From Ipomoea triloba (lineage: Eukaryota; Streptophyta; Magnoliopsida; Solanales; Convolvulaceae): DNA of 64,000 nucleotides. Each line of letters starts with the position of its first letter. The first letter of the stretch is position 1. The translations under genes were made by a program, and so were the position numbers. Below, piece after piece: positions 1 through 10,694 of the stretch. The notes under the pieces were generated by a model. That model worked only from the letters and a program-made list of their open reading frames with translations, was not told where the DNA came from and made no database searches. The DNA lies in contig NC_044922.1 in NCBI RefSeq assembly GCF_003576645.1, positions 16,200,671-16,264,670 of the forward strand, given 5' to 3'.

Positions 1-983
1 TGCTGGGTTCATGGACGCGCCGGTGAAGGCCCCGCCGGCCAGAATGTTGGCTCCAACAATGAAACCAATGGCGATTGGTGCAATGGTTCCCAGATCTCCC
101 TTCTTTGGGTCCACGGCGGTGGCATATACGGTGTACACCAGCCCGAAGGTCATCACAATCTCGAAGATTAGAGCGCTCCATACTGACACTCCGGACAGAC
201 CAAAAGCCCCAGTTGACTGCATTCACGTTAATAATTGGTCAGACCGTTGACTTGGTAACCATAAAGTTATAAATTTAAATTTAAATTTAATGAGATTCTT
301 GATTTGAGTAAATCAGTTATTGTCAATTTAGACAGTTTAGCTTCTTGTATTCCTTTGGGGTCAATACATACCCTCAACTAGCTTGGTTGGCTTGAGTGAC
401 AGGTTATTTTTGTCCTTTAAAAAAGTTAAACCATTAAGAAAAAATTAATCTGACCAGCATTCTGCCACTTATTTAGGTCGAATTGGTGCCAACGGAAATT
501 GGTCTAAGTGTGGTACGGATTAAATGTGTTTCTATAATTAGGGTCTGCTCAAAATTCCTCGTGACTTGACAATATATAGGGAATTTGAGTGAAGCTTACC
601 ATGCCGCCGGTGGCGAACTCGAGGAGGAAGCAGGCGGCGGTGGAGCCAAGAAGCTGAGCGATGACGTAGAGGACGCCGCGGAAGAAGGTGATGTTGCCGC
701 CAACGAAGGCCCCGAAGGTGACGGCGGGGTTGACGTGGCCACCGGAGATGTTGGCTCCGACGGAAACAGCCACGAAGAGAGCGAAGGCGTGGGCAATGGC
801 GGCGGCGATAAGGCCGGAGGGGGTGCTAGGGCCGTCGTTAGTCAACTTGGAGAAGGCCATGCCTGAGCCCTGGCCGGCGAACACGAAAATGAGGGTGCAT
901 ATGAACTCCGCCAGGGCCGCCTTCAGGTTGCCCGGCTGCCGGAGCTCCTCGTGGCTCCCGAACGCGATTTGGTGGATCGGCAT
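1..983 (-). CDS. TIP1: Tonoplast aquaporin, TIP1 subgroup (5' part, cut by window edge)
   Basis: Tonoplast intrinsic protein, a vacuolar-membrane channel for water and small solutes. Exon 1 is 983-600 (128 codons); a GT-AG intron spans 599-217; exon 2 runs 216-1 (72 codons), giving 200 of about 250 residues. Seen in sequence: start MPIHQIAFG; first pore loop HVNPAVTFG; the His of IAHAF, which is the usual TIP helix-2 selectivity residue; the TIP1-typical stretch [20 protein letters not shown]; and the second pore loop GASMNPA at the very edge. The single intron after the third membrane helix region (..FATGGM) is a position known for TIP1 genes. The ATG is the first in frame and matches the family's N terminus. 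Intron bases about 231-410 resemble a SINE family seen elsewhere in the window (GACTTGGTAA). The last membrane helix and C terminus are missing only because the window ends. TIP1 is secure; the exact paralogue is not. Confidence 0.95.
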
Positions 984-1071
984 GGTCGGAAAATCAAGAA
1001 TCGATGATACTCTTGGCTACTCACTATCTCTTATCACGAGGATTGGAATACATTGTGCATGGGAGCTCAAC

Positions 1072-1079
1072 TACTTATA
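1072..1079 (-). promoter_or_regulatory. Candidate TATA box of the TIP1 gene
   Basis: The minus strand reads TATAAGTA about 90 bp upstream of the TIP1 ATG. That would leave a 5' leader of about 60 nt, which is plausible. Placement is by position and motif only. Confidence 0.45.
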
Positions 1080-1386
1080 CATGGGAAAACTCTGAATCAT
1101 TGTGCAACCGGGTATAGCCGGTTACCGGTAACATTTCCGATATATACATACAATATATATGAGTGAGTTCAAATTACAAAAATCTCATTCTTAGAAATAA
1201 TCTAAATTTTACTCCGTATATATTAATAATAAACATAATATTATGAAAATATTATATTAAAAATAACTTAGTCAAGAATCGTTAACTAAATCAAATACAT
1301 AAAATGCCGTCGTTATATCGTGGACCATTATAAAAAAAAATTAGGTTGTTTCAGTAAGATGGAGAAATGACTTCCGTAGATCTCTG

Positions 1387-1560
1387 TAACTGATACTACA
1401 GTTCATCTCAAATGATACTACAGTTGTGTTGAACTGATACTGCAGATGTGCTGAACTGATACTGCAATTGTGTTGAACTGATACTGCAGTTGTCTTTGAA
1501 CTGATACTGCAGTTGTCTTTGAACTGATACTGTAGTTGTGTTGAAAGGGAACAGCAGTTG
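1387..1560. repeat. Minisatellite, about 23-bp unit
   Basis: About seven imperfect direct copies built on GAACTGATACTGCAGTTGT. Left flank (1312-1326) carries GTTATATCGTGGACC and right flank (about 1600-1632) a degenerate ACGATGTCATTT and GGTCTACAG. The array therefore looks like the interior of a small mobile element. No coding role is likely. Confidence 0.85.
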
Positions 1561-1882
1561 CGCGGAAGGAGACCATTTCTTTTATTTGTTTCCATTAATC
1601 AAAACGATGTCATTTGATGTGCGGTCTACAGTAAAATTTGCACATAAATTAGGACGAAAAGAGTAATAAACATAACCAATAAAATGAGAAGAAAGAGTAA
1701 TATTTAATGAACTCAACCAAAATTCAAACTCAATTTAAATAGGAGAATTATATTTGTCCTTTTCTTTTAGGGTTGAGTAGTACAATAAAAGCACGTTATT
1801 CAAATATCGAAGGAGCAGACCGACCACCCTCATCGATTGGGTAGACAGCTAAGAGCTTATCTGATAACCAATAATGGCGCAG

Positions 1883-1917
1883 CACGTGGCTGTACTGTCT
1901 AATGTCCACGTCACGTG
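1883..1917. promoter_or_regulatory. G-box / ABRE-like cluster
   Basis: Two CACGTG palindromes (1883-1888 and 1912-1917) and an overlapping CACGTC lie within 35 bp, with a CCAAT-like motif just upstream. CACGTG with ACGTGG is the known core for bZIP and bHLH factors in ABA and light responses. The cluster is about 900 bp upstream of the TIP1 start, so it could serve that gene, but this is inference from motif and position. Confidence 0.4.
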
Positions 1918-2123
1918 GGGCCCTGATTGGATAGTGGGTAGTGTCCCATTTGTGGTCGGAGGCAATCATGTACAGTGGACCGTGGAATGCTCTGGAACTA
2001 GCTATCGGATTTGTGATTAATTAATTATAATCCACCTAATCTTTTAATTAATTAAATCTCTAATTAATGGCGTATTCCATTTTAGTCAAGCATATTAGTT
2101 AGCTGGTCCTTGTATTATTATTA

Positions 2124-2173
2124 AGAGAATAACATATATGTTTTCAAAAAAAAAAAAAGAGAATAACATATAT
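2124..2173 (+). mobile_element. Minimal retroposition footprint: target duplication around a poly(A) stub
   Basis: AGAGAATAACATATAT occurs at 2124-2139 and again at 2158-2173. Between the copies is only GTTTTC followed by about twelve A (2140-2157). The pattern is what a LINE-driven insertion with extreme 5' truncation leaves behind. Confidence 0.65.
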
Positions 2174-3794
2174 CTGCATAGTTTGGATACCAAAACGTGA
2201 CAGGATTACAGTTTTGTTTGAACTGAACTTTGATCAAAATTATTGTATATTTTTAATTTTGAAGAATACAATTTTAAACAAGTTAGTCAGATAATTAACT
2301 TAGTAATAAGCACAATATTACAAGTTTAATTTTTTTTGTTCTATTGATTTTCTTGACTTGAACCGATCAGTTCTAAACAACTTAGACTGGTTATTTAGTT
2401 TATGTGTGTAATAATCGTTTTCCTTACACGTTTTTCTTCAAGGGGTCACTTGAAATCTTATATAAGAATTCGAACCCTCGATTATTTTGTCATCATTTAT
2501 AAAGATTAATAGTTACAAACTAATTTTAACAAAAAAAAAAATCCAATATAATTATATTTCCCGCCAATTATTATATAAAATAGTAATAATAATTCGTGTA
2601 CATGATTTTGTCAATGGAGAGATAGTGCGAAACGCATCTTTTGAGACGTGATGAAGATAATGACAACTCGGCAGTCTTCATCTTCATCTTGAAATATTAT
2701 GAGTTCCTTCAATAACAATATAACCAATTTCTTTATCATATATAAAATAAAATTTGATTAATTAAATAATTATTATCTTCCAAATATTTTTCTTAGTATC
2801 CTAAATATTAAAGAAATTTTAGCATCAAATTATTTTTGAAATGACGACGAAAACTCTCAATCATTATTTGTGGGTGTGCATTGGACAAACTCTACACCAA
2901 TTGAATTTGTGACATTTACGTATGAGATTATGACAATCATGTTTTACCCACTCGACCATTTCTTGTGTAATAGCCCTCAAACCGCACATGCATGAGATGT
3001 AAATTGCATTAGAAAAATTATATGTGACAAGTTTAACCGAGAGAGTATTGGTAAGAATTTACACCAAAAAAATATTAATAAGAACCAAACTCATGCTATT
3101 TTGATAAGAAATTTAAAAAAAAAAAAATCATCTTTTTTATGTAGATTTTTTTACTGCAATTATTGCGTCATTTTGTGGGCTGTGGGCATGTAATGCCAAT
3201 GCGTCGTAACATTGTGAATTTTTCAAATTTCCCTCGTTTACAAGCCATAAACAAGAAAACAAATGATTGGTGTAAAAGATTATTATTAACGCCGAAAGGT
3301 TGAGACAAGATACAACAAAGTCTTGTGACATGTTTTATTTTGTACATACATTTCGTAGTTTTTTTTTGGTGAGATACATTTAAATAGTTACAATTTGTTT
3401 GGTGAGAGGAAATTAGAAATTCACTCCTATTTTTTTTAAATACAATTGACCCTATTAAATTGTAGTATTCCTCTACTGAAGCTCGATCTCATGACCTCCT
3501 ATATAGGAGAACCACTACATGTCATTTGAGTACAATGTGTTAAATAAATTTCTTTGTTTAGTATTTGAGGGAATTGTAATTCGGCTAATTGTAATTCTCT
3601 CGTTTTTGTGAAATTTGAATCTCATGCATCCCTCTAGTATTTACAATTCCATAGTAAAGAGAAATGAAACTCTCACAAGTTTATTCTTGAAGCAATATAA
3701 TCAATATTGTCTGTTAGCAATTTAGCATATCCAGGCTGTCTATTTTAGAGTAATTTAATTTATTTTTCTTGTGTTCTCTCATTCGAAAAATAAT

Positions 3795-4030
3795 TAAATT
3801 GATCTCAAAAGAGTGGTAAAGTGGGTGGAATATAATTCTCGTAAATAAAAATCACGAGTTTTATTATTGTTAGCACATTCTTGGTTGAGCTCGTTGTACA
3901 TGTTCGTTCTAATGTGATTTACCTATCATATATGGTTTGCGGGTTATTATACATGACAATGATTTACGCAATGCACAGCATGGAATAGTGACTGCAACTT
4001 TGTTTCATCACCAAAAAAAAAAAGAAAGAA
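3795..4030 (+). mobile_element. SINE-like element with poly(A) tail, copy 1
   Basis: Shares a body with 8895-9112: GTTAGCAC, then AATGTG, GTTTG and TTTACGCAATGCACA in the same order, then an A-rich tail of about 30 bases with interspersed G. Two dispersed copies ending in poly(A) suggest a retroposed family. The promoter boxes are too degenerate to call its RNA origin. Confidence 0.5.
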
Positions 4031-4109
4031 AAAAAGAAAAAAAAAAGTAAAATTGAACATATCGCCTAATAATTCACTTTTGGTCGAGCCCGTTGGCTTT
4101 ACGAGAGGT

Positions 4110-4215
4110 GCTCCATTTGGCATTTGCACCTTCTCGGAGGTGCTTAATTAGAACTTTCCTGACCTCTCACTTAGGAGCGTCACATCTATGTCGCTTGACC
4201 ACAAGGCCTTTGGCA
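4110..4215 (-). mobile_element. SINE head-like fragment
   Basis: The minus strand reads CTTGTGGTCAAGCGACATAG, close to a pol III A-box and to the heads at 41430-41475 and 52660-52755 (CGTGGTCTAGTGACAT). No clear tail is visible. Confidence 0.4.
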
Positions 4216-5059
4216 CTTCTCTATACAAGTTGAAAATTTTATTTTAAAAATTTGGCATAATGTAACCGGCAAGGCCTGTTAATTTTTAGATGACATTCAT
4301 GTACGCATGTCGCATGTGCATACTAGTCAATCCTTTATAGGCTTAGTTTTTCAACTTAAATGGGGTTTTTGTTTTAAATCAATTTCTCATTCACCCGTTA
4401 TTCATTTTGAGCGTACAATATATCAATTTCTTCATCTCACTATGAAAACACTTTGACCCGACTTAAATAAAAGATGGACCTACATATATTTGTATCATAA
4501 AATAACCACTTTACATTGTTATTTTAATTAAAATTTCTAACAAATGCTATTAAATGATAAGATACTTGCCAATATTGATGAATTTAAATTTGAAAATGAT
4601 ACCGGTGTCGGCATTAGAGGATAAGAACCAATAATGCTTTGATAAGCCATCCAACGTCGGACTGAGACAAAAAGAGAGAGAAAAAAATGTTAATTCGCTG
4701 TTGGAACCAAGGCATTCTACATACAACATTCAACTCGTGGTTTTTAATTACTGTTTTTGGTTTTATTTGAATTCAAAAATTTTGAGAGCACATTCTTTTA
4801 GGGTTTATTTAATTTTGGGTAATGATAAAAAAATTTACAATACATCATTACCTGAAAATGTATAATGTTAAGAAGAATTAAACTCGTGATTTTCATGTAT
4901 AAGAATTATATTTTACCCGTCAAGTCACCATTTTCAAGGTCTACTTGAGGGGTTTATTTGATTTTATATGCAGTACCATTTGTTTGGAGAAAAAAATACA
5001 ATTTAAAACTAAAAAAAACTGATATTATTTATTTTATGGATATAAAATGTAAATTGCAT
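4216..5059. other. Intergenic, no gene seen
   Basis: AT-rich sequence with no supported ORF. I see no recognisable repeat with defined ends here. Confidence 0.5.
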
Positions 5060-5680
5060 GATTTTGAAAATTTTAAATAATAAATGTCTATTTAGAAACT
5101 TGAAAAATAATTTCTGAAAAATTATTATTTTTTGAAAACATTTGATTTGTCTAGTGTTTGATTGGAAGTTATTAATTTTTTTTTTCTGTTTGGTTATTTT
5201 TTTTAAAAATGAATATTAATCTACTACAAAGTTATTTCTTATAAAATATTAATTATTTTAAATTAATATATGTAATAACTTCGAACTAAAGAATTTGTTT
5301 AAAGTAAAAAATTAATAATTATTTAGCAAATTTTAAGGATGTGGGAGATTAGCCCGTCAAAGTTTTTTTTTTTTCCTCACTATGTGCCCCAGCGTAACAA
5401 AACACAAATTTTATTTCAATTAGGCGATGGGTCTAATTCATATTTTAACCTAGAAGATGGCAGGTTGACCCATCTATTTGACACCACTCAAAGAGAGGGA
5501 TCAAAAAATATCTTCAAAGTAAAAATTTCAAAAGATGCTTTTCATCAAAATAAGTATTTTTTTATTTTGACTAAAATGTATATATTTTGTTGATTCATTT
5601 TTCTTTGATAGCAAAATACAGACAAATTTAGAAAATGACTTCCAAAAATTATTTTCCTAATTTCTAAATGTGCAATTAAA
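5060..5680. mobile_element. MITE-like element of the GAAAAATGA family, copy 1
   Basis: The ends resemble 6806-7427: left TTTAGAAACTTGAAAAAT and right GAAAATGACTTCCAAAAAT, inverted relative to each other. The interior has CTGTTTGGTTA near 5190 and an 84-codon open frame (5339-5593) with no recognisable domain. Ends are approximate. Confidence 0.4.
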
Positions 5681-5825
5681 TTGAATTATAGACAACTTAT
5701 TTTTTGCACCAAAACAAATATACGAGTTAAACATTTCATTAGTGTAATAAATATTTATTTTTAAATGAAATGATATTCTCAAATAATTACTTATAAAACA
5801 TTTTGTAATAAATATTATGCAAAAA

Positions 5826-5875
5826 CTTGTGTTATACCGTTTCACGAATCCTTGTCCGTGAGACGGGTCGGATTA
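5826..5875. mobile_element. Fragment of the ACTTGTGTGAGAC element family
   Basis: Carries ACTTGTGTTATACCG and GTCCGTGAGACGGGTC, matching the ends of elements at 11344-12672. No opposite end is seen. Confidence 0.4.
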
Positions 5876-5924
5876 AGATAAAATAAAATATTTATACTAG
5901 AAAATGTAATAAGATCATTTAGAG

Positions 5925-6041
5925 TTTGTTTGGAAACCATGCATCAAAATGTTTTTCAGAAAAAAAATTACAAAAAATAACTCATTTTTTAGAAAATATT
6001 TTACTTTAAGACGATGTCTGGTTGAATGTCAAAAAGTTATC

Positions 6042-6072
<31 letters not shown>

Positions 6073-6395
6073 GTGGTGGTGTGGTGGTTGCGGTGTTTGT
6101 TGATGTTGTTGCGGTGGTGATGATGGTGATAATAATAATCTGAAAACTAGATTGAAGAGGGATGAGAGACAAGGGAATGAGGGATTGATCGACGAGAACA
6201 TAAAGAATCTAGAAAATACCTTTCGACTAAAAATTTAAAAAGATATTTTCTACCAAATTAGTTTTTTTTTTCAATTGACCATAATGAATATTTTTATTTG
6301 ATTTTTTGAGTAGCCAAACACAGAGAAAATCTGAAAAATAACTTTCAAAAGTCATATTCCAGGTTTTCAATTCATTCCCTCCGCATCACAATAGG
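5925..6395. mobile_element. MITE-like element of the GAAAAATGA family, copy 2
   Basis: Left end TTGTTTGGAAACC, right end TTCCAGGTTTTCAATTC; inner sequence GCCAAACACAGAGAAAAT parallels 7345-7400. A TAA microsatellite (about 6044-6072) followed by GTGGTG-rich repeats sits in the middle. Confidence 0.45.
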
Positions 6396-6805
6396 TATCC
6401 AAATTTGCGTTAACTGACAAGGGAATGTATTTTTTCATTCATGAAAGACTAAACAAAGGCGGGCGAGCTTGCCGGTGTGATACACCTACCCATCACGATG
6501 AGTTCTCGTTCGAAAGATCAACATTTTCTAGGCTTTAACCAACTACATTTGCAGGAAACTATGGAGAAACAACCGCGCGACATGGAATTTCTGGTAATGT
6601 TGGAGTTGGAACAAAAAGAGGGTTTTCGATCTTAAACAAGAAAAATCTTGATTGAAAATTTCCGAGTATACAAACCAAAATTTAATTTACTCCCCAGAGA
6701 TAAGATTGCATCTCCTCAAGATATCACATCACTTCGTAAATATTTTAACTAATCAAATTTTAATATTTCATTAAATTACATATATGGGGAAAAATTCATT
6801 AACTA

Positions 6806-7008
6806 AGGGTTCGTTTTGAAACCTGAAAAATTATTTTAAGAAAACAACTCATTTTTCTGAAAATATTTATAATTTTTTGGAATTTGGTTGAAGGTAAAAA
6901 AAACTATTTTCTGTTTGGCTGAAAGTTAAGAAATTATATATATTTTTTGTTTGATTCATTTTTCTGAAAATGAATATATTATTTGTTTACAACAACAACA
7001 ACACCACC

Positions 7009-7056
<48 letters not shown>

Positions 7057-7427
7057 AATAATAATAATAATAATAATATGTGGTGTTGAGAACTCAAGTG
7101 GTGGATATTGACTCTTTGGTAAGCAAGATAATGTATAAAACATATACTACATTATAATTGAGTCAATAGTACTCAAAAAATAATATGTGGTGTGTTGGTG
7201 GTGGTGTGGTAGTAGTGTGGTAGTGGGGTGGTGGTGGTGGTGAGAGTGGAAACACATAATTTGAAAAATATTTTCCACCAAAAAACTAGGAAGACATACA
7301 TTTTCTGTCAAATTGATATTTTTTTTCTTAACAACTCCTTTGACTTTATTTTCCTTAATACCCAAATACGGGAAAAATATGAAAAATGATATTTGGAAGT
7401 CATTTTTTCGAGTTTTCAAACGGACCA
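6806..7427. mobile_element. MITE-like element with microsatellite core, copy 3
   Basis: Terminal inverted sequences GGGTTCGTTTTGAAAC (left) and GGTCCGTTTGAAAAC (right, read on the minus strand). Interior carries (AAC)n, (CAC)n and (AAT)n runs at about 6990-7077 and GTGGTG repeats at about 7188-7240. A SINE fragment is inserted at 7087-7178. TAA flanks the left end and ATAA the right, so the target duplication is unclear. Confidence 0.55.
7072..7193 (+). mobile_element. 5'-truncated SINE with 15-bp target duplication
   Basis: AATAATATGTGGTGT is present at 7072-7086 and 7179-7193. The 92-bp insert ends GAGTCAATAGTACTC plus A residues, matching the 3' end of the SINE at 12343-12465 (GAGTCAGTAGTACT plus A). 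It is nested inside the MITE-like element 6806-7427. Confidence 0.7.
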
Positions 7428-7439
7428 TAAAATAAATAT

Positions 7440-8894
7440 TAAGTAAGAATATAATAGATTAGAAAAATAATATCAATCGTCAATTACCATGTAATGTGAT
7501 GAATCTCGGTTATCATTACAGCTGGGTGGTCATACACTCATAGATTCGAATCTCAATGGAGGCTTAATTAGATTCTTTGGGTTGAAAATATTTGAAATTG
7601 TATAAAACCGATACTACCTGATAAAGAAGAGGTAAACTGGTGTAAGTTATCTATGACCAATTCAAATTAAGAAAGCTAATAAGTCATGAGTTCAAACATA
7701 CTAATCAAATAAATCCTTAAACTAATTGTGGAAATCAGGAAATGAAATTGATGAACTATTCAACTGAAAAAGAATCGTTAAATAAGTCCAATTCAATTGG
7801 CTTCTTTTAACCTATAAATAACGATTATTGTTACATTGGATGCTGACATATATACGTTTTTCTTCTAATGGTGATATGGACGAAGACTTGTACTTCCATT
7901 TTGAAAGTGAAGGTTGATATGCCCCAATTTTTAAAAGTATCATTTGTAAATTCAAGTTAAAATTGTGTTTTCTTTTGAAATTGGTTTAAAAGATTATTTG
8001 TCACTTCATTAGATAAAGACGACAATAAATAAACACAATATCGCTACTATTTTCATCAAATCAAACTGGAAAAAGGAAAAAGAGAGGGTTCAAAAGTATG
8101 AATGAAGAGTTTTATCTACATTATAGGATTCTATAGTGTAACGATGAAGTTTGAAGGACGAAGTCAACAATAACGCAACTTGAACATTGATTTGAAAGAT
8201 GGTGATGGAGCTTGACGGAAGAGGTCTTATTTCGAGTGTCTATTTGAAGTTTAATTTATTTTAGAAGAGTGGAATGCTTATTTGATCTTCATTTCAAACT
8301 AAAAATAGTAATTTTGCACATTTTTCAAAGAAGGCAAAAATAGACAATGACTGGGATGGAGGTACAAAACAAAAATTATACTCCCAACTTTTATTCTCAT
8401 TTGTGTTCAAATTTGATTGAAGAAAGAAAGAAAAAAAGAATAGATAAGCATCATGACCCTACTAAATTAAGCAATCAAGACATGTCATGTCATATGAGAG
8501 AAAGTAGAAAATGAGAGTAGGATTTGAGAGTTCATGTAGAATTACTTGGTACAAAATTTTGAAGATATAGCCCCAAGAATAGGTAGTGATAGGGAATATA
8601 CTCCGAGTATACGGCTCCACGAAGACTATATGTATTCCTAACGTATTATACCGCGTACTATACGTTATTAGCATATAAAAGGGACCATAACCCTTGATTT
8701 AAGGGACTTTGGGACTTTGGGACTTTTTGGCCTCCCTGGACTCTCTCTCTACAACACCAAATATGCTCTCCCTCCTCTCTACATTTTAGTGAAGAACAAT
8801 GAATAAAGGATGGAATTTGGGGGCTAAATTCTTTGTTTGATCTACCTCTACATACATCATTATACACACAAAGTATATAGGGATTTATTCCTTA
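7440..8894. other. Intergenic, no gene seen
   Basis: No supported ORF. A region near 8400-8540 resembles 43440-43570 (both have TCATGACCC, then TTAAGCAAT, then AGTAGAAAATG), so it is dispersed repeat sequence. GGGACTTTG is tandemly repeated at about 8702-8726, just downstream of a TATA-like CATAAAAGGG. This could be a relic promoter or LTR, but no LTR pair is visible. Confidence 0.45.
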
Positions 8895-9112
8895 TCAGGT
8901 AGTCAAGTGTATTGAACATTATTCTTATACAAAAAAAGCTCACGAGTTTAATTCTTGTTAGCACTATTTCGGTAGGCCATCACATAGTGCCTTATTAATG
9001 TGGTTTATTTTTTCTGTGTGGTTTGTAGCTTATTACACATGAGCGAAGTTTACGCAATGCACACCCTCAAATAATGATTGCGATTTTTTATTGTCACCCA
9101 AAAAAAAAAAAA
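8895..9112 (+). mobile_element. SINE-like element with poly(A) tail, copy 2
   Basis: Related to 3795-4030 by shared blocks (GTTAGCAC, TTTACGCAATGCACA) and an A-rich end. The Pack-MULE at 9113 was inserted directly at its poly(A) tail. Confidence 0.5.
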
Positions 9113-10694
9113 GAGTTAATACCCAAAATAGTATTCGACTATAGTGATTTTTTTCAATTTCGTCCTAAACGACTTTGGTGACCAAACTTAGTCCCAGACT
9201 TTTGTATTTTTGCTCAAAATAGTCCCCCGTTTGTTAATCCGTCAAGTTGGTGTTAAATACAGGGTCAATTATGTAATTTCAATACTTACCTTCTTTTTAC
9301 TCCACCATTGAGAGCAGCTGAAGCAATCAATGAACCAATGATAGAAGGAGAGGTGATTACAGTCAGAAATTAGAAGCCAGTATTGAAGTTATAGAATTCG
9401 CAAGTGGAGTAAAAAGAAGCTTACCAAATCATCTCACCACCATTATCACAGATTGCACACACAGATTCAAACTGGTCATCTTCATCGTCACCAGAGCCAT
9501 CTTCAAAAGTTTCATCACCTAGACCATCAACTATAAAGTAGAAACCCTGAAAGGGTTTCATCATTTACATGCCAAAAGACAGTCAGCATGCTAATAGAAG
9601 TTGATAGCCTATTTTTTACTTACCCTACATCATATCTACTCTTGAATTTTTACACTGCAGGAGTGTTGTGTGATGAGTTTTTCATATGTAATCCTAACCT
9701 CATCAAGAATTATCCTCTTTAATTTTTAGGCCTCTCTTTAAGGAGTGTAAGTAATACCTGAAGAACAAAGCATGAATTATTCTATAGTCAAAGATTATCA
9801 TTAAATAAATATTTTGCACACTCCCACAGAAACATAAATACAGATGCTTTAGTTTCCAAAGGAATATTTCAGAAGGAAAATAAAATTTTTTTAAAAAAAT
9901 CATTAGCAGATTGACATATTCTCTGAAGCATATCAACAAATCATAAGAAGGATCACAAGCCTTGGATTTAGCCAATATAGCATCATGTTTTACAACTTCG
10001 GCTATAAGGTCCATATGATCCACTAGATCATTCTCTGAAGGCCTTGGCTCAAACTACAAACAGAGGAATAACATTTAAATTAAAAACCAAAAGGCAAATA
10101 TAAAAGATAGAGATGGTATTGTAAGGGATCATAATATGAACATGATCAAAAACTTTGTGCATCTAATCCCAAAAGGCTTTAACAGAAGAGTCAGGAGTCT
10201 TCCTAAAGAAATGCAAGCAATGCAGACTAACCAATTGTATCCATCCTCAAATGCCTTTCTAGGTTTCAGAAGCAAAATCCAGCTATTCTGTTTATGTAGC
10301 ACCCAAATGTCTGGTTTTATGCTTGATATATAAATCAAATTTCCAAGCAGTAACTTTCTCATAAACCTTCAAATTGTCATTATCAGCATCCCCACGTAAA
10401 TTACGTGTTTCTTCTTCCCGTTCAAACGCTCACCCACTTCTACTGAACTAATAAACCAGAGAATGAAACAAGTTCATCGTTATCGTCCACAAAGTAATCG
10501 CAAGTGAAGTAAAAAGAAGCCAGTATTGAAATTACAGAATTAACCCTCTATTTAACACCAACTTGACGGATTAACAAACGGAGGACTATAGTGAGCAAAA
10601 ACACAAAAGTCCGGGACAAAGTTAGGCCACCAAAGTTGTTTAGGACGGAATTGAGAAAAATCACTATAGTCGAGTACTATTTGGGTATTAACTC
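9113..10694. mobile_element. Non-autonomous Mutator-like element carrying host gene pieces (Pack-MULE)
   Basis: Long terminal inverted repeats of about 190 bp: the left starts GAGTTAATACCCAAAATAGT at 9113, and the right is its near mirror ending at 10694. Nine A residues lie directly outside each end; this fits the 9-bp duplication of MULEs but is weak because both sites are poly(A). The interior has no transposase. It contains segments that read on the minus strand like parts of an EDM2-type gene (see the pseudogene entry). The same TIR start, GAGTTAATAC, recurs at 25648 and 30559. Confidence 0.85.
9422..10505 (-). pseudogene. EDM2-like gene fragments captured in the MULE
   Basis: Reading the minus strand from 10505 down, fragments appear in the order expected for an EDM2 (ENHANCED DOWNY MILDEW 2)-like protein: YFVDDNDELVSF; then KVYEKVTAWKFDL with WILLLKPRKAFED (10250-10380); then SENDLVDHMDLIAEVVKHDA and ILAKSK (9965-10035); then the start of a PHD finger, FESVCAICDNGGEM (9425-9480), preceded by an acidic run. 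EDM2 is a nuclear PHD protein that reads histone marks and controls transposon and NLR gene transcripts. Frames are broken, exons are incomplete and no full ORF remains. Identification is by memory of the family's motifs, so an alignment is needed to fix the parent. Confidence 0.65.

Larger units (their letters stand above)
1633..3794. other. Intergenic, AT-rich, no gene seen
   Basis: No convincing coding sequence. It holds the G-box cluster at 1883-1917, a tiny poly(A) insertion at 2140-2157, a SINE-like stretch near 2290-2450, a degenerate minus-strand SINE-like stretch near 3460-3530, and a short sequence at about 3540-3660 resembling the repeat at 43060-43430. Long A or T runs break every reading frame. 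Confidence 0.6.

Noticed and set aside
585..866. Plus-strand 93-codon frame over the aquaporin
   Set aside because: It is the antisense shadow of TIP1 exon 1; its Gly/Glu-rich composition reflects the GC-rich coding strand opposite.
1341..1595. 84-codon minus frame with repeated QYQF / NCSIS
   Set aside because: Translation of the 23-bp minisatellite only.
5339..5593. 84-codon plus frame
   Set aside because: Lies in a MITE-like element, no recognisable domain, low-complexity Phe and Lys runs.
8690..8880. Possible LTR promoter and leader (CATAAAAGGG, repeated GGGACTTTG)
   Set aside because: No paired LTR, primer-binding site or polyprotein found nearby.
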